A DNA stretch of 64,000 bases from Unio delphinus (taxonomy: Eukaryota > Mollusca > Bivalvia > Unionida > Unionidae). The notes under the pieces were generated by a model. The model saw only the letters and a list, made by a program, of their open reading frames with translations, made no database searches and was not told where the DNA came from. This document shows positions 1-11,385 of this stretch, in pieces. The stretch spans positions 3,836,001 to 3,900,000 of the forward strand of contig JAQISU010000169.1 in NCBI GenBank assembly GCA_029339505.1, read 5' to 3'. The translations under genes were made by a program, and so were the position numbers. Numbering within the stretch: the stretch's first letter is position 1; each line of letters opens with the position of its first letter.

Positions 1-1115
1 ATTTCCAATAAGTCACTTTTCCATACTGAGCTTTATTGACCTAGATATTTAAAGGGATGTAACAATATTTTAATCCTGCAAAGACATATTTATGCACAAA
101 ATTGTTACCCCCCTTTATATTTGACAGCTAATATAGAACCATTTCAGTACAAACTACTTATGAAAGGTAATTGCCTAAATATTTTCTTTCAGAATTTTTG
201 GGCAAATAAAGCAAAGAAAAAGCATTTAAAATTTCATAATTTTTTTTATATCAGTTTAGGTACTTATTTATGATCATATTATGGAACGTGTTCATCAGTA
301 TTGATTCTGTTTAATATATCACATTACCATTTTCTGAGTCATAAGTATTCTCAGTAGAATAGTGAATATTATGGTAAAAACTTCATTATAATAGTGAATA
401 TTATGGTAAAAACTTCATTAAAATAGTGAATATTATGGTGAAAACTGGGTCAAGAAAAGAGGATGTTTAGTTTAATTATAACAAATAATATTCTAGTGTG
501 AATTTCTCAATATGCACAGCTATTGTTTTAACATCACAGCATATTGATCTTATCCGAAGATATCTACATAATTTGACATTGACTTTGTTACATGTATTTT
601 ACCGAAATTTCCATCCAAGGGATTTGGAAATATGAGGATCCAAATAAAAGAATTAATTGCCATTCAAAGATATTGTGATCAAATTCTAAAACTTTACATC
701 TATTACTGAACACATACTTGAACTGTATGACTTGTACCTTAGTTGGTGTCCATGGAAAATTTACATACTCTCTGGGGGTTTTAACATGGAAATTGGTACA
801 ATAGTATGAGAAAATGTAACAATGAAAGGGTCATTTACTGTGAAGATTTCCAATTAAAAATTTGTTCCCATGTTTATTGTATTAAACATTTAAAGTCCAT
901 TGAATTTACTATCCATTACTGGTAAGTAACGTTATATTGATTTAGATTTTAGTTGATTCATCTATTCCTGACTTTATTATTCATTTCTTCAAACTTAAGT
1001 GATATCATGCACAAATTACTTAAAATTTCAGTTTCTAATTGAGTTATAATGTACTTGCATTGGAGGTTACAGTGAGTAGTTAATTAGGATTTGATTTTTC
1101 TTTTCTTTGTTTCAG
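1..1115. other. Intron sequence 5' of the first visible FRMD8 exon
   Basis: AT-rich non-coding sequence leading to a polypyrimidine tract and AG acceptor at 1115. I see no exon in it; the upstream FRMD8 exons (N-terminal FERM F1 lobe) must lie to the left of the window. It contains one short tandem repeat at 359-446, described separately. Confidence 0.6.
359..446. repeat. Tandem repeat, about 31-32 bp unit, 2.8 copies
   Basis: Units begin at about 359, 390 and 422, each opening with AATAGTGAATATTATGGT followed by AAAACTTCATTA. The copies are almost identical, the third being cut short. It lies in the FRMD8 intron upstream of the 1116 exon. Confidence 0.85.
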
Positions 1116-1174
1116 ATGAACCAGTTCTTATGTTCCAGAGAAATGTATTTTTTCCTAAGGAAAGTGAAATAGAG
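1116..1174 (+). CDS. FRMD8: FRMD8 exon (end of FERM F1 lobe)
   Basis: Short exon between a TTTCAG acceptor and a GTTAGC donor, in phase with the next exon. It encodes EPVLMFQRNVFFPKESEIE after a split Asp codon. This resembles the vertebrate FRMD8 stretch that links the F1 ubiquitin-like lobe to F2 (DEPxLxFRRNVFFPK). FRMD8 (Bili in fly, iTAP in mammals) is a cytoplasmic FERM-domain adaptor that binds iRhoms and stabilises the iRhom-ADAM17 sheddase complex, and it has been linked to Wnt receptor signalling. That function is established knowledge of the family. The assignment here rests on residue similarity across six in-phase exons. Confidence 0.75.
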
Positions 1175-1399
1175 GTTAGCTACTAGATTTGTAAATTCAT
1201 TGATTGTCATGGATATCAGTTTTCATGATTTTGTGTTATTTCCACAATAAGATAATGGTTCACTGGGTCTTTTTTTTAAAATTTGATTTATGGTACCTAT
1301 AAAATCCACAAAAATTGATACACCAGAAATAAAATAATGATTTCACAATATTCTGTGCATTAATCAATAAACAGATTCTTTTTGTCAGGGTGGGTGGGG

Positions 1400-1460
1400 T
1401 TGGACCTAGTTGACCGAGTGGACTAAGTTGCTTTCCTTAACATCTCACTGACATCTCACA
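1400..1460 (+). repeat. Possible degenerate 5' fragment of the 13633-type SINE
   Basis: The sequence CCTAGTTGACCGAGTGG, followed by CTAAGTTGCTTTCC, resembles the tRNA-like head of the SINE at 13633 (CCTAGTGGCCGAGTGG, then CTAAAGCGCTTTCC). Only the first 60 bases or so can be followed. Confidence 0.35.
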
Positions 1461-1925
1461 TGATTTCATATTAAAACAATACAGACAGAGTTGTTATATG
1501 AAAATTCATGAGAATACATGTGGGTTATATAGAAATCAGCAGGATTATGCAATCTAGATATACTTCTGCATTTTGCATTGGCAAAAAAGCAGACATAAAG
1601 GTTCATGTGGTATGGAATTATTGAAGCAAGTTTTAAAAATGCCATTTATTTAAAATATTATCTAGTGCTTGAAATAATAATTTTTAAAAGTTGTATAAAT
1701 TGAATTTCAAATGAACGTAAATTTGGCGATAGCAAAATTGTGTATGAATACTTGAGAACTTTAATGGTGCTTTACTGTTGCAATTTAAACTCTACAGGTA
1801 ATAGAGGAGTGGAGACATTAAACAAATATTTACAGTGGTACAGATTAGTCAGAGTTTCCTCTGACCCTTGCCACCCTATTTATGATATTTGGACATTTAT
1901 ATTAGAGTGTAGGGTCAGAGTCCAC

Positions 1926-2100
1926 TGCCTATTGAAAAGTTGTAATTCATCAACATCATTTGGTGTTGGCGTAGGGTAGCCACTTTCTAGCCAGCCTAGC
2001 AAAGTTAAGCAACTTTTCATCGAGATATACCTGCATGAAATCAATAGGAATATGATTTAATTTCCCAAAATTTGCAAGCATAGCATTGGCCATGTCTTTA
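1926..2100 (+). repeat. Dispersed repeat R1, copy 1
   Basis: Shares an ordered series of blocks with 27166-27335: TGCCTATTG, a GCCTAGCAAA block, an ATACCTGCAT block, ATCAATAGGAA and a TTTGTAAG/TTTGCAAG block. I recognise no coding capacity and cannot define the ends, so the class is unknown. Confidence 0.45.
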
Positions 2101-2549
2101 ATCTACTGGCAGATGAGACGAAAGTACATCATTGCTGAAATTTGACCTGAATCTCACTGTTTGCATGAGAATGTATTCTCAGTATATCACACTCAAAATA
2201 TATTGTCTATGCTACAATTATTCTGATATTGAGTATTGCTCAGTGCAGTTCAGTGATACATGCTAGTGTAATTTTCAGCATTTTGGTACAGATGGAGGTA
2301 CATGGCTGATTTTTGCTACAGATAACAAGTACAACCATGTTGTATACCATGCCATTTTATGAACTTTATGTGTATTTGACTCTGTTCCTAAAGGGACATC
2401 ATCACTTGGAAGGTCAAGCTGTCATTCCTTAATTGCTATTTTAGCATCCCATAGCAGTGTAGTATTTGTGTTCACCCTATAGCACAGTGTATTTGTGTAA
2501 AACAGTGGATAATATTCCCTGTAATTTTTGTGCTTTCATTTCACTTCAG

Positions 2550-2716
2550 ATTGACAATGAGCAGGTTCTGGGTCTATTATACCATGAGGCAAAGTACAAT
2601 GTGTTGGAAGGGCGATACATCTTGCATTCGTCAGATTATCATATCTTGGCAGGAATTCAGGCCCTAATTCAGCTGGGAAAATACAATTCCACTGACCATG
2701 TTCCAGCAACTTACAG
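2550..2716 (+). CDS. FRMD8: FRMD8 exon (FERM F2 lobe, start)
   Basis: Exon between a CACTTCAG acceptor at 2549 and a GTAGAT donor at 2717. It starts in phase 0 from the previous exon and leaves a split Arg codon completed by the first base at 5370. The product opens with IDNEQVLGLLYHEAKYNVL, the helical start of the FERM F2 lobe; vertebrate FRMD8 has the equivalent LRLLYEEAKGNVL and then a conserved Q-L-G-x-Y, seen here as IQLGKY. Helix-forming residues dominate, as expected of the acyl-CoA-binding-like F2 fold. Confidence 0.88.
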
Positions 2717-3600
2717 GTAGATAATTTGTAGATGAATTTTTTCATCATGGAGAGAAGTTATATATGTAAAGATTGATACTTCCATGCGTTAAGTTTTGTG
2801 GATATAAAAATATAATCATAGAAACATTTATAATAGTATCTTTGGATCTTTTTAGCCTGCAGGGATAAATGATCATGTTAGTTTTGAGATCAGTATGTTT
2901 AATATTCACTGAAGCAGTCAACAATGTGTACTTATGGGTGAAAATGTGGGTTTGGTAACCCCTTTGTTAAGTTGCAGGTGTGTTGAAAATGTACTTCTGA
3001 ACAAGATCCCAGCAGATGTAAATGATACAGAGGGGGAAAATGGCAAGTTATTAGAGGGGCATCATAACACTGGGAAATTAGCCGCTCAGTAGGCAAGTTA
3101 CTTGAAAAGGCTTGCATGGCATACTAAATAAAAGGTTATGGAGCCATACCAATCTAAAAGTGGCCACAGGAAACACAAAAAATTATACAATTTCTGGCTT
3201 GCTTTTTTGATAAACCGTTTTCACCATCTCTGTTTGTAACAAATGTTTATATATGTACTTGCTAATGGCCAATTGAGTAAATTAAAAAAAAGTTTGTTGA
3301 TTTATTGTCTGAACACCTAAAGAATAGATGTCACTGGCTGTACTTAAATATTATGACTTAGCCAGGCATTGTTTGTTCACACCAGTTCAACATTGACTAT
3401 TTCTGCCATTACAATCTCAATTACAGTCATGTTTGTGCATTTCTTATTACAATCCTGGTTTACAAATCTGGTGCCATACAGTAATCAAGTTCTTCATTTT
3501 TCTGTCAACAATTTGGTTTCTACAAAGTAGCTTTATTGGGAAAAATTGGATTCCATACAGTTGGGTATGCAGCTTTATATAGCTTTAAGGTTGGCAGTAT

Positions 3601-4049
3601 TCTATCCATGTCATTAGGCGATAGGAAACAGCCATGACAGGAAGCAGTAAGTGACCCTTTAAAATCCATGTTAGTAAGCAATAGAGAACCCCTATAACAT
3701 CCATGTCAGTAAGCAATAGGGAACTCTTATAATGTCCATGTCAATTAGCTATAAGGAACTCCTTTAACATCCATGTCAATAAGCAATATGGAACTTCTAT
3801 AACATCCATGTTGGTAAACAAAAAAGGGTATTCTTATAACATCCGTGTCAGTAAACAATAGGGAACCAATATAAAATCCATGTCAATTAGCAATATGGAA
3901 CCCCAATAATATTCATGTCGGTAAGCAAAATGGGATTCTTATAACATCCGTGTCAGTAAACAATAGGGAACCAATATAACATCCATATCAATTAGCAATA
4001 TGGAACCCCAATAATATTCATGTTGGTAAGCAAAAGGGAACCCTTACAT
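3601..4049. repeat. Minisatellite, about 35-bp unit, roughly 12 degenerate copies
   Basis: The unit runs approximately AACATCCATGTCAGTAAGC followed by AATAGGGAACxxxTAT. The last six units form two nearly identical three-unit blocks of about 104 bp (3838-3941 and 3942-4045). That shows a higher-order duplication on top of the simple array. It lies within an FRMD8 intron. Confidence 0.9.
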
Positions 4050-4929
4050 CATTTTGTTAGCTGCACTGATCCTCCTAAACCTTGTGAGGCCCATTTCACA
4101 TTAACTGATATGGTCCCTAATCTTTGTCGATGAGTCACATCTTTGACATGTTTTTTGTTTGCATCACAAGAATGACTTTTTTAAAAGGCTGTTTTAAGTG
4201 ATATTTAAGACCAGCATGTAAGATATGGACCTTTATCCACATCTTCCTAAAAAATATTAACTGATCATAATACATTATGAGTACATTCACTCCCTCAAAA
4301 ATCCAGCTTTCCTGGGCTTGTGTTAGCAACTGAAGTATTAAAATTTTACTTGCTTGCTAGGGTGGAAGACAGAGAGCAAGTGGTTTCCCTTGGACAGAAG
4401 GATTCATGACAAGTCTTTTCAGTTACGTTTTCTGTTTATACTAGAAAGATGCTTTTCTCAATACATTCATTGTGCATATATATTTCTGTCTTTTCCTTGC
4501 TTTCTCTTCACCATAGATCACTATTATGCACTGCAGTTGTATAAATTATCATATAAACTAGTTCACACCATTTTAATTGCCAGTCCTTAGTTCAACTGAC
4601 TTCAGCATTCCTCAGCTGTTATAGCTCATTTAATCCACTGAAATGGCTGCCAGCAGATTTTATAAAATGCAGCTACTTGACCAATTGAAATGTGTGCAAT
4701 TCTGTAATTAAGAAACCTTTAGATTTCATTAAATAAGGTTTAAAGTTCAAGGTCTATAGTCTGTTAGGTAGTTTTGGTTTTGTATACTAAGGTTATTGCA
4801 AAACACTATACCTTGACCATGGGTCCTGGTCATTTAGATTAATGGCTAATGCATAGATAGAATACTGTCAAATATGTGGTGGACATATAATGTACCTTTT
4901 ATGGTACTCCAGTTCTAAGCTTGATTTCT

Positions 4930-5168
4930 ACCAAAGACTTACAAAAATGGTACTAACAGCTGCCTCGCTTGACATTCAGCATTAAGAGGTTAGTGTTAGG
5001 ACTGGTCAGCCTGGTGTCAGGATAATATGACTGGGTGAGACATCGTGCTACATGTCTGCAGCTGGATGCCCCAGTGCTTGACATCACTATAAACTGCCGC
5101 AATGCAGACATCGTAGCGATAGGACTGAAATTTTTTAAAAGCTACATTAAAAATCCAAATCACAAATA
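4930..5168 (+). repeat. SINE-B copy, 5' truncated
   Basis: Shares the body of the full-length element at 43227: CAAAGACTTACAAAAATGG, TTAGTGTTAGGACT, CTGGTGTCAGGATAAT, GACATCACxATAAACTGCC, and a tail ending in AAAAATCCxAATCA. The tRNA-like head present in the 43227 copy is missing here, as expected from 5'-truncated retrotransposition. Confidence 0.75.
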
Positions 5169-5369
5169 CACACTCTTTATTTCAGTTGACCAAACTCTTT
5201 GATCTACTTTCATTCTCAACAAGTTACTGCAGTCAGATCCTTTAAAATCTATCGGGCTGACAATTGAGTTCATCCAGTTATGTTATTCGAAATGTTATTA
5301 GAAACAGTTTTTAACATTTTAAATTTACTAGACAATATGTGAAAAGAATTTACTTTTGCTCCATTTCAG

Positions 5370-5588
5370 ATCAGTCCTGCATCAGTATTATCCAGAACAC
5401 ATGTACAGGAGGTCTTCGAAACCCTGTCTTCCATTTTGGTCTCGTGCCCCACCTGAGAACTGTGAAGAGCAGTTGTTGGAGTCCCATCAACAGATAACCC
5501 AGGTGTTTGAGCAGGTGGACATCGAGAGGAACATGGCAGAGTTGTACAGGAGATACCTCGAAGTCTGCAGGCCGTACCCCTTCTATGG
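5370..5588 (+). CDS. FRMD8: FRMD8 exon (FERM F2 lobe, end)
   Basis: Exon between a CATTTCAG acceptor and a GTATGT donor at 5589. The split Arg codon reads in, and a split Gly codon reads out to the exon at 10888. The product runs from RSVLHQYYPEHM to YRRYLEVCRPYPFYG. The last motif is the strongest family mark: vertebrate FRMD8 has a YRAYLxxCxxLPFYG equivalent at the F2/F3 boundary, where FERM proteins usually carry a P-x-Y-G turn. Confidence 0.9.
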
Positions 5589-5909
5589 GTATGTCATCAT
5601 TGTTGAATGTATAGAAGTCTGAGGCTTCATTGTAAAACAGTTTAAACTGTAGAGTTCATCTAAAAACACCAGCAAATGATTAGGAACTTTACATTTGAAC
5701 CTGTTCTACAGATCACCTATTTTAAGATTTTTTTGTTGATACCTTGGATATTGAAGAAAGAAAAAAAAACCAAACCAAATATTGTATGACCACCTGTTAT
5801 GAGAGAATACTTTTGGTGGTTAATATTAGTGATCATCAGCACATAACCCCTGGAGGGTTTTATTGTTTTTGCATGAAAAGAGAGTATGAAACACATTTTG
5901 GGAACTATT

Positions 5910-5912
<3 letters not shown>

Positions 5913-5969
<57 letters not shown>
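5913..5969. repeat. (AAT)n microsatellite, 3' tail of LINE copy 1
   Basis: About 19 perfect AAT units directly abutting the LINE 3' end sequence (GAGGACTTTGTATAGC on the + strand). The same junction with (ATT)n is seen in the sense-oriented copy at 20467, so the trinucleotide run is part of the element's 3' end. Confidence 0.92.
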
Positions 5970-5972
<3 letters not shown>

Positions 5973-8900
5973 GACTTTGTATAGCACCTAATCTTTAGAA
6001 GCTCTAAGCACTTTATAAAATCTATAATGATATGATTACACTACAGAAAAACAAATAACAAAAACAACGAAATTGGAAAACATAAAAACATGCTGAAAAC
6101 ATATGAGATACAAAACATTATTAAGTCTCTAAGTTTGTTCCTGCAGTCGATAAAGGTGAGTTTTAAGAGCACTCTTAAAAGGGACCACTGTGTCTTTGTG
6201 TCTAATTTCAATGGGCAATTTGTTCCACATTGCCGGGCCCAGGTATGCAAAAGAACGTTGTCCATATGACTTCGTTTTCATGGTGTGAACAATGAGTATA
6301 TGATTATCAGAAGAGGAGCGTAAATATCTTGCTGGTGTATTCACATTAGTGAGGCCGGATAGGTATGTTGGACTGGAGTCTGTCACTGAAACATAGCACA
6401 GAGAACAAATTTTATGTTTGATTCTGTATCGAATGGATAGCCAGTGTAGGGTACAGAGTAGTGGTGAGATGTGCTCTGATCTAGGTACTCTAAAATTATC
6501 CGAGCAACTGTGTTTTGAACTTTTTGAAGTTTCTGGAGTAGATATTGAGACGAACCAGATAGAATTGAGTTACAATAGTCCAGTCTTGAAAGTACTAATG
6601 AACACACAAGTATTTTAGTGGCATCAACTGAAAGATATTTGCGAATGGAACTGATACGTCTCAGTTCACTGACTGTGAGAATTTAATGTTCATGTTGCTG
6701 ATATTTATTATCTGTGATAAAGGATGTGAATGAGAAAGTCTGTGTTGTGATCAGAATAGCCTCAGTTTTATCATCATTCATCTGCAGCTTGTTATATGTC
6801 ATCCATGATTTCACATCAGAAATGCACCTCTCTACTCCATGGATGGTAGCATCAACTTTAGTTGGGTGGCTAGACTTGTATATTTGGGTGTCATCAGTGT
6901 ACAATTGGTGAGACACTGGGTGATGATCTATGACACTTGAGAGTGGCTGAATGTACAGAATGAAGAGAACAGGTCCAAGAACAGACCCCTGTGGAACACC
7001 ACAACATAGATCAACTGGGCTGGAATTTATTCCATTTGCAGATATAATTTCTGTCCTATTGACAAAGTAGACTTCAACCACTGTAAGGCTATATTCTGAC
7101 TGCCAAATACATGCTGGAGACAGTGAAATAATATATCATGGTCAGTTGTGTTGAATGCTGCAGACAAATCAAGGAGGGTGAGGACTGTAATCTTTCCACA
7201 ATCCAAAGCAGAGAGAATGTCATTAAATACTTTCAGAAGAGTAGTTTCAGTACTGTGGCAAGGGCGATATGCAGACTGTACATTGCTAAAAATACTGTTT
7301 TAATTCAGTGAGATACAAGTTGGGTTAGAACAACTTTTTCTAACATTTTTTGTATGAATGGGAGATTAGAAACTGGGTGGTAGTTCTTTATATCATTATG
7401 GTCAAGTGTTTGTTTCTTCAGCAGAGGCTTTACGATATCAGTTTTGAAAAATGATGGGAATCCTCTCTATGAGAGAGATATTAATAACATCAGTTAGTGA
7501 AGGCAATAGTGGGTCTTAGCACTCAAGCAGCAGTGATGTCATAATTGGATCAAGTTCATGAGACTTTGGTGCACTCTTCATCACGATTGTCCATACTAAA
7601 TTAAAAGAGACAGGTTCAAATGCTCCTGATGGTTGGCACTGAAATTCAGTATCATAACTGTATGGTGACAAGTGAATTGAAATTGTGTCGTCAAGCAAAT
7701 CTCTAATGGTTTGTACTTTGTCACAGAAGAAATTTGCAAATAGATCTGGAAGTTCTGCTGGAGAAAAAGTAGTTGGAAATGGTATACAGTTGTTCCTTGA
7801 CATAGTTTCTTAGTTATCTCGGATTGCTCTTTGCAGCTGGAACTCTCTATGATCTTAGTACTGTAGTGGGATAATTTTGCTAAATGGACTATGTGAGTTT
7901 CTTCTTAGCAGCTTCATAGATTTGTTTATGAATAGTGAGTCTGATGGAAAGCCAAAACCTCTTTGCTTTTGATATCTTTTAGCAGTGTGAAGCTGGTCCC
8001 TAACACTGCTGTACCATGGAGAACACTTTTTTATTGATACTCTGCATTTGGTGGCTGGGGCATGTTTTTCAAGCAATGAACATAGGCAGTTATCGAGTTG
8101 TTCTGCTGTAGGATGTAAGTAAGTTGTTAGGTTTTCTTGGATGTCATGCATGAATTTGGTTCTATTTATCATATGGTTTAGTTAGAAACAAATAAAGGTG
8201 GAGGGTTAGGGACTGATACGTCGAGATGGCATATAATGCAGATGTGATCATATGCAAGTTAGTGGGATACAAGGGTGGATTGCAGAATATTATCATCAGG
8301 TCTAAAGAAACCAGTCTAAAATGTGACCAAGTTTATGGGTGGGTTGGTTAACTGACTGTTTAAGATTGAAAACATGAATGAAATCTAGGAGTTTTGACAT
8401 GTATGGGTTTCCAGGACAGTCAAAGTGAAAGTTGAAATCTCCAAGAATAATTAGGTTGCCACTTATCAAATTTCCATATTCCAGAAGATTCGGAAACTGT
8501 TCCAAAAAGAGAGATTCAGTGAGCTTGTTTTTTCTACAAGGAGGAGGGAGGTTGAGACAGAAAAAATGGACTGACCTTTGTTTCAGTGTGAGTGTTGTTT
8601 GGACTAGTTCAAACGATGTGTGGCAGAAATTGAAGGTTGTGTTGTACTTAAGGCATTTTATCATGGAATTCTTTGTGATGACAGCAATTCCACCTCCGCA
8701 AGAGTTGCGAGGGGAATGACTTGATGGAGTAATCGGTGGATATTAAATCTGCACACTTGGGCTCATCACCCGATGCTTTTAACCATGTTTCTGTCAGGAA
8801 GAGGATGTCGATATTCTGGTTGTTGATAAAATTAACTATTTCTGTGTGCTTTTCTAGTGATCCTACTGATTTAGCGTTGAATAATGCAATTCGTAGTGGT

Positions 8901-9462
8901 ATCTCTGGGACAGTTGACACAACGGTTGACGGTTTAAGATGAATTTGAATCAGGTTATCAAAATTAATGGCTGAATTTTTAAATTGTTTATCTGTTACGG
9001 ATGAAAGGGAGAAAACTGGAATTCTTCATGTTCTACGCTGGCCAGCTTTGAAACGATGTTTCCTTTTTCGCTTCCGTTTACATTTAGGTAATGATGAATG
9101 TAGTCCCAGTTTGTTTAGTCTTGAGCACAATGTAGTATCAAGAGCCAGGTTGTGGTCATTTAATGTAATTAATGAGGGTCCATCATAGCGTAAGCGGGTT
9201 GACTGGTGATCATGTGATGGCTGTTTATTAAAAAACAAATGACGTCTTAACAGTGGAACAAAACAGCTGAGAAAAATTCTAATTGTTCTCGTTTCCAAAA
9301 CAAGGAGATGAATAAACAATACGAACTGAACAGCCAATGCATGATGAAACACAATAATGTAGACAAAGATAGACAAGAAGCAAATATATCATGAAAAATA
9401 GCACAAAACGGAAGAGCCTTCGTCAAGCAGTTAAGTGATGGTGGTCATCTTTCTATCTTAAT
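5913..9462 (-). mobile_element. CR1-like LINE, copy 1 (degenerate)
   Basis: On the - strand, in order from about 9460 down: a 5' region; an endonuclease start at 8920 (LFNAKSVGSLEKHTEIVNF, then DILFLTETWLK); an endonuclease GDFNFHFD segment near 8440; linker ORFs at 8172 and 7803 (CDKVQTIRDLLDD); and a reverse transcriptase near 7000 with GVPQGSVLGPVLFILYIQPL and YTDD in place of YADD. A C-terminal segment near 6260 reads LGPAMWNKLPIEIR. The 3' end is an (ATT)n tail at 5913-5969, seen as (AAT)n on the + strand. Reading frames are broken in several places, so it is dead. It lies antisense in an FRMD8 intron. Confidence 0.88.
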
Positions 9463-10058
9463 ACATCAATTTCCAAGCAATTTTCCATTACCCTAATGCC
9501 AAGTCATGTTAGAAACATTGCTTCCATTGGTTATTTTGCTGGCGCATGAAAAGAAGGGGAAAAGTTGGAGTTTTTTCAAATGCCAACCTTATATTAATTT
9601 TTGCACATGTTCACCTGTCTGTGTGCAGTTCAGACCTGTCTGCCTTAGATCTGAGGCCAAAAAATCTAAAATCTTGACACAAAATTGGATTCCAGCCACG
9701 AATGAATTTTGGGTGAAAAAAAAAACAGGTCCAAAAACTTTGTCTTATGTATTTTGTAGTGCAACTAAAATGTCCATATTATTTGGTATCATTGTAGAGA
9801 TAAATTTTTCTACCTTTCTATAATACCACCCACTTTAGTGTATTATGCATAACCTTGATGCTGCAGAGTGTGGCAGTAAGCTATTACCTCCTGCCCCATA
9901 AACATGGCACCAGGGGTTAATGTGTTAACAAGGATTTTGAATTTTGTTTACAAATTATTAAGGAATCGCTAAATTTGTAAATTATGTGCAGTGTTGATGC
10001 ACTAGTGATTAAATATGCAAGGAATATTCAGATTTGGTGACATCATCAAAATGCACCC

Positions 10059-10267
10059 ATTAACACATTAACCCCTGAAGGTTTTTGTTTTTTTCACATG
10101 AAATGAGAGTAGGAAGCACATATTGGGGGCTGTTTATGAATACATCAACTTTCAAGCGATTTTCCATTAGCCTGATGCCTAGTTGTGTTAGAAACATTGT
10201 TTTCCATTGGTTATTTTGCACACTCATGAGCACAACGGGAAATGTGATGCTAGGGTGAATGTGTTTA
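10059..10267. mobile_element. TTAA-type MITE copy 2, uninterrupted short version
   Basis: Starts TTAACACATTAACCCCTG and ends with the degenerate inverse TAGGGTGAATGTGTTTAA. The inner sequence (GAGAGTAGGAAGCACATA, TTTCCATTAGCCTGATGCC, GTTAGAAACATTG) matches the two halves of copy 1 on either side of its LINE. It is shorter than copy 1 on the right side, as internally deleted MITE derivatives often are. Confidence 0.65.
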
Positions 10268-10887
10268 AAAAAATTCCATTGTAGGTTTAAGACATTCATT
10301 ATAGTGCAACCAGATGCATAGAGATATGTAATGCTAAAGCTTTGCTAATTATATTTTTAATTTTTTTTTTTATGGCATAGAAGTTTAGATTTGATAGACA
10401 TGTGTAATATAAATTGAAAATAAATTGGACTTAACCATGTGAATTTAAACTCAGTGTCTGCTATGTTTGGTGGTTGTTTCTGCCATTAAAAACTATGGAA
10501 GGAATTTGCTAATTTCTTTTTATCATTGCTGTATAATTTATGCAATGATTCAGTAGTTCTTGGTTTTTGGAAAACATTTTCCAGGGTTACAAATTTTGGA
10601 TATTCCAATTTTCAAATGTCAATTTTTGGATATATCACTTTTCATGGATTTTATGATTTATAAAATTCTGTGAATTAAACAAAAGAACAAAGTGTTGAAA
10701 ATATGTTATATTTCTCATTCTATATAATTAGGATCCATTAAACATTATGTGGAATTAGTCTAGCAGACATTTCACATCTATTAACTTAAAGACCAATTAA
10801 AAATGTAAATTTTCCAAAAACCCAGAAAATATATACCTATAATTAAATAAATTAACTCATATTTCTAAGTTGAATTTCAATTTTCAG

Positions 10888-11017
10888 AGCTGCATTTTTT
10901 GACTGCCACATCTATAAACCTCAGGGAAAGTTGTCCTTTCTAAAGAGGAAGGAGAACATGGAGTGCTGGACTGCCATAAGTACTGATGGTGTATGTGTAA
11001 TAGAGAGGGAAAAAGAT
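10888..11017 (+). CDS. FRMD8: FRMD8 exon (FERM F3/PH-like lobe, start)
   Basis: Exon between a TTTTCAG acceptor and a GTAAGT donor at 11018. The split Gly codon from the previous exon is completed, then it reads AAFFDCHIYKPQGKLSF and ends in VCVIEREKD in phase 0. This matches the vertebrate FRMD8 arrangement FYG-CAFFxGxxDKP followed by GVHVIDxREK, the first strands of the PH-like F3 lobe. There is no sign of decay. Confidence 0.9.
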
Positions 11018-11385
11018 GTAAGTTGAGCAGATAGTACCTTTAAAGATTGAAAGTTGTAAATAGAAGAAGCAAATTCATCCTTGGATATAAGAAATCAATA
11101 TGGACTTTCAGAATATTTGGTTGTTCTCCAATTTTGTTATGTCTGTTAGCCAGAAAATCTGAAACTCTTTCAATAGTAGTCTTTATTATATCTCAGCAGT
11201 AAACTAGTGAATGATTACTTGAGATTTTACAGGCTTGTTAGTGTTGTGATGTGCACATTTTCAGGGTCTGTTTTTCCACCACTACCAAAATTGTGATGTT
11301 TACAACCATAAACAGCAGAAATGGGAGGATGGACTGTCACCTGTACAGAGCTGACAGCGTTGCTTCATCTATTCCATCTGGTATG

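Larger units (their letters stand above)
5840..9928. mobile_element. TTAA-type MITE copy 1, split by a LINE insertion
   Basis: The left end (5840-5912) reads CACATAACCCCTGGAGGG and onward; the right end (9463-9928) finishes CACCAGGGGTTAATGTGTTAA. The two ends are inverted repeats (core TTAACCCCTGG). The half-sites match the uninterrupted copy at 10059-10267, where the sequence at the break is continuous (TTATGAATACATCAA). The terminal TTAA suggests piggyBac-type mobilisation, but no transposase is present. The left TTAA has decayed to ATAA. Confidence 0.65.

Noticed and set aside
11265..11345. Acceptor-like TTTTCAG followed by an open stretch GLFFHHYQNCDVYKHKQQKW, looking like another FRMD8 exon
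   Set aside because: The exons at 10888 and 15051 join in phase and match FRMD8 without a gap; this stretch has no counterpart in the family and no good donor in frame.
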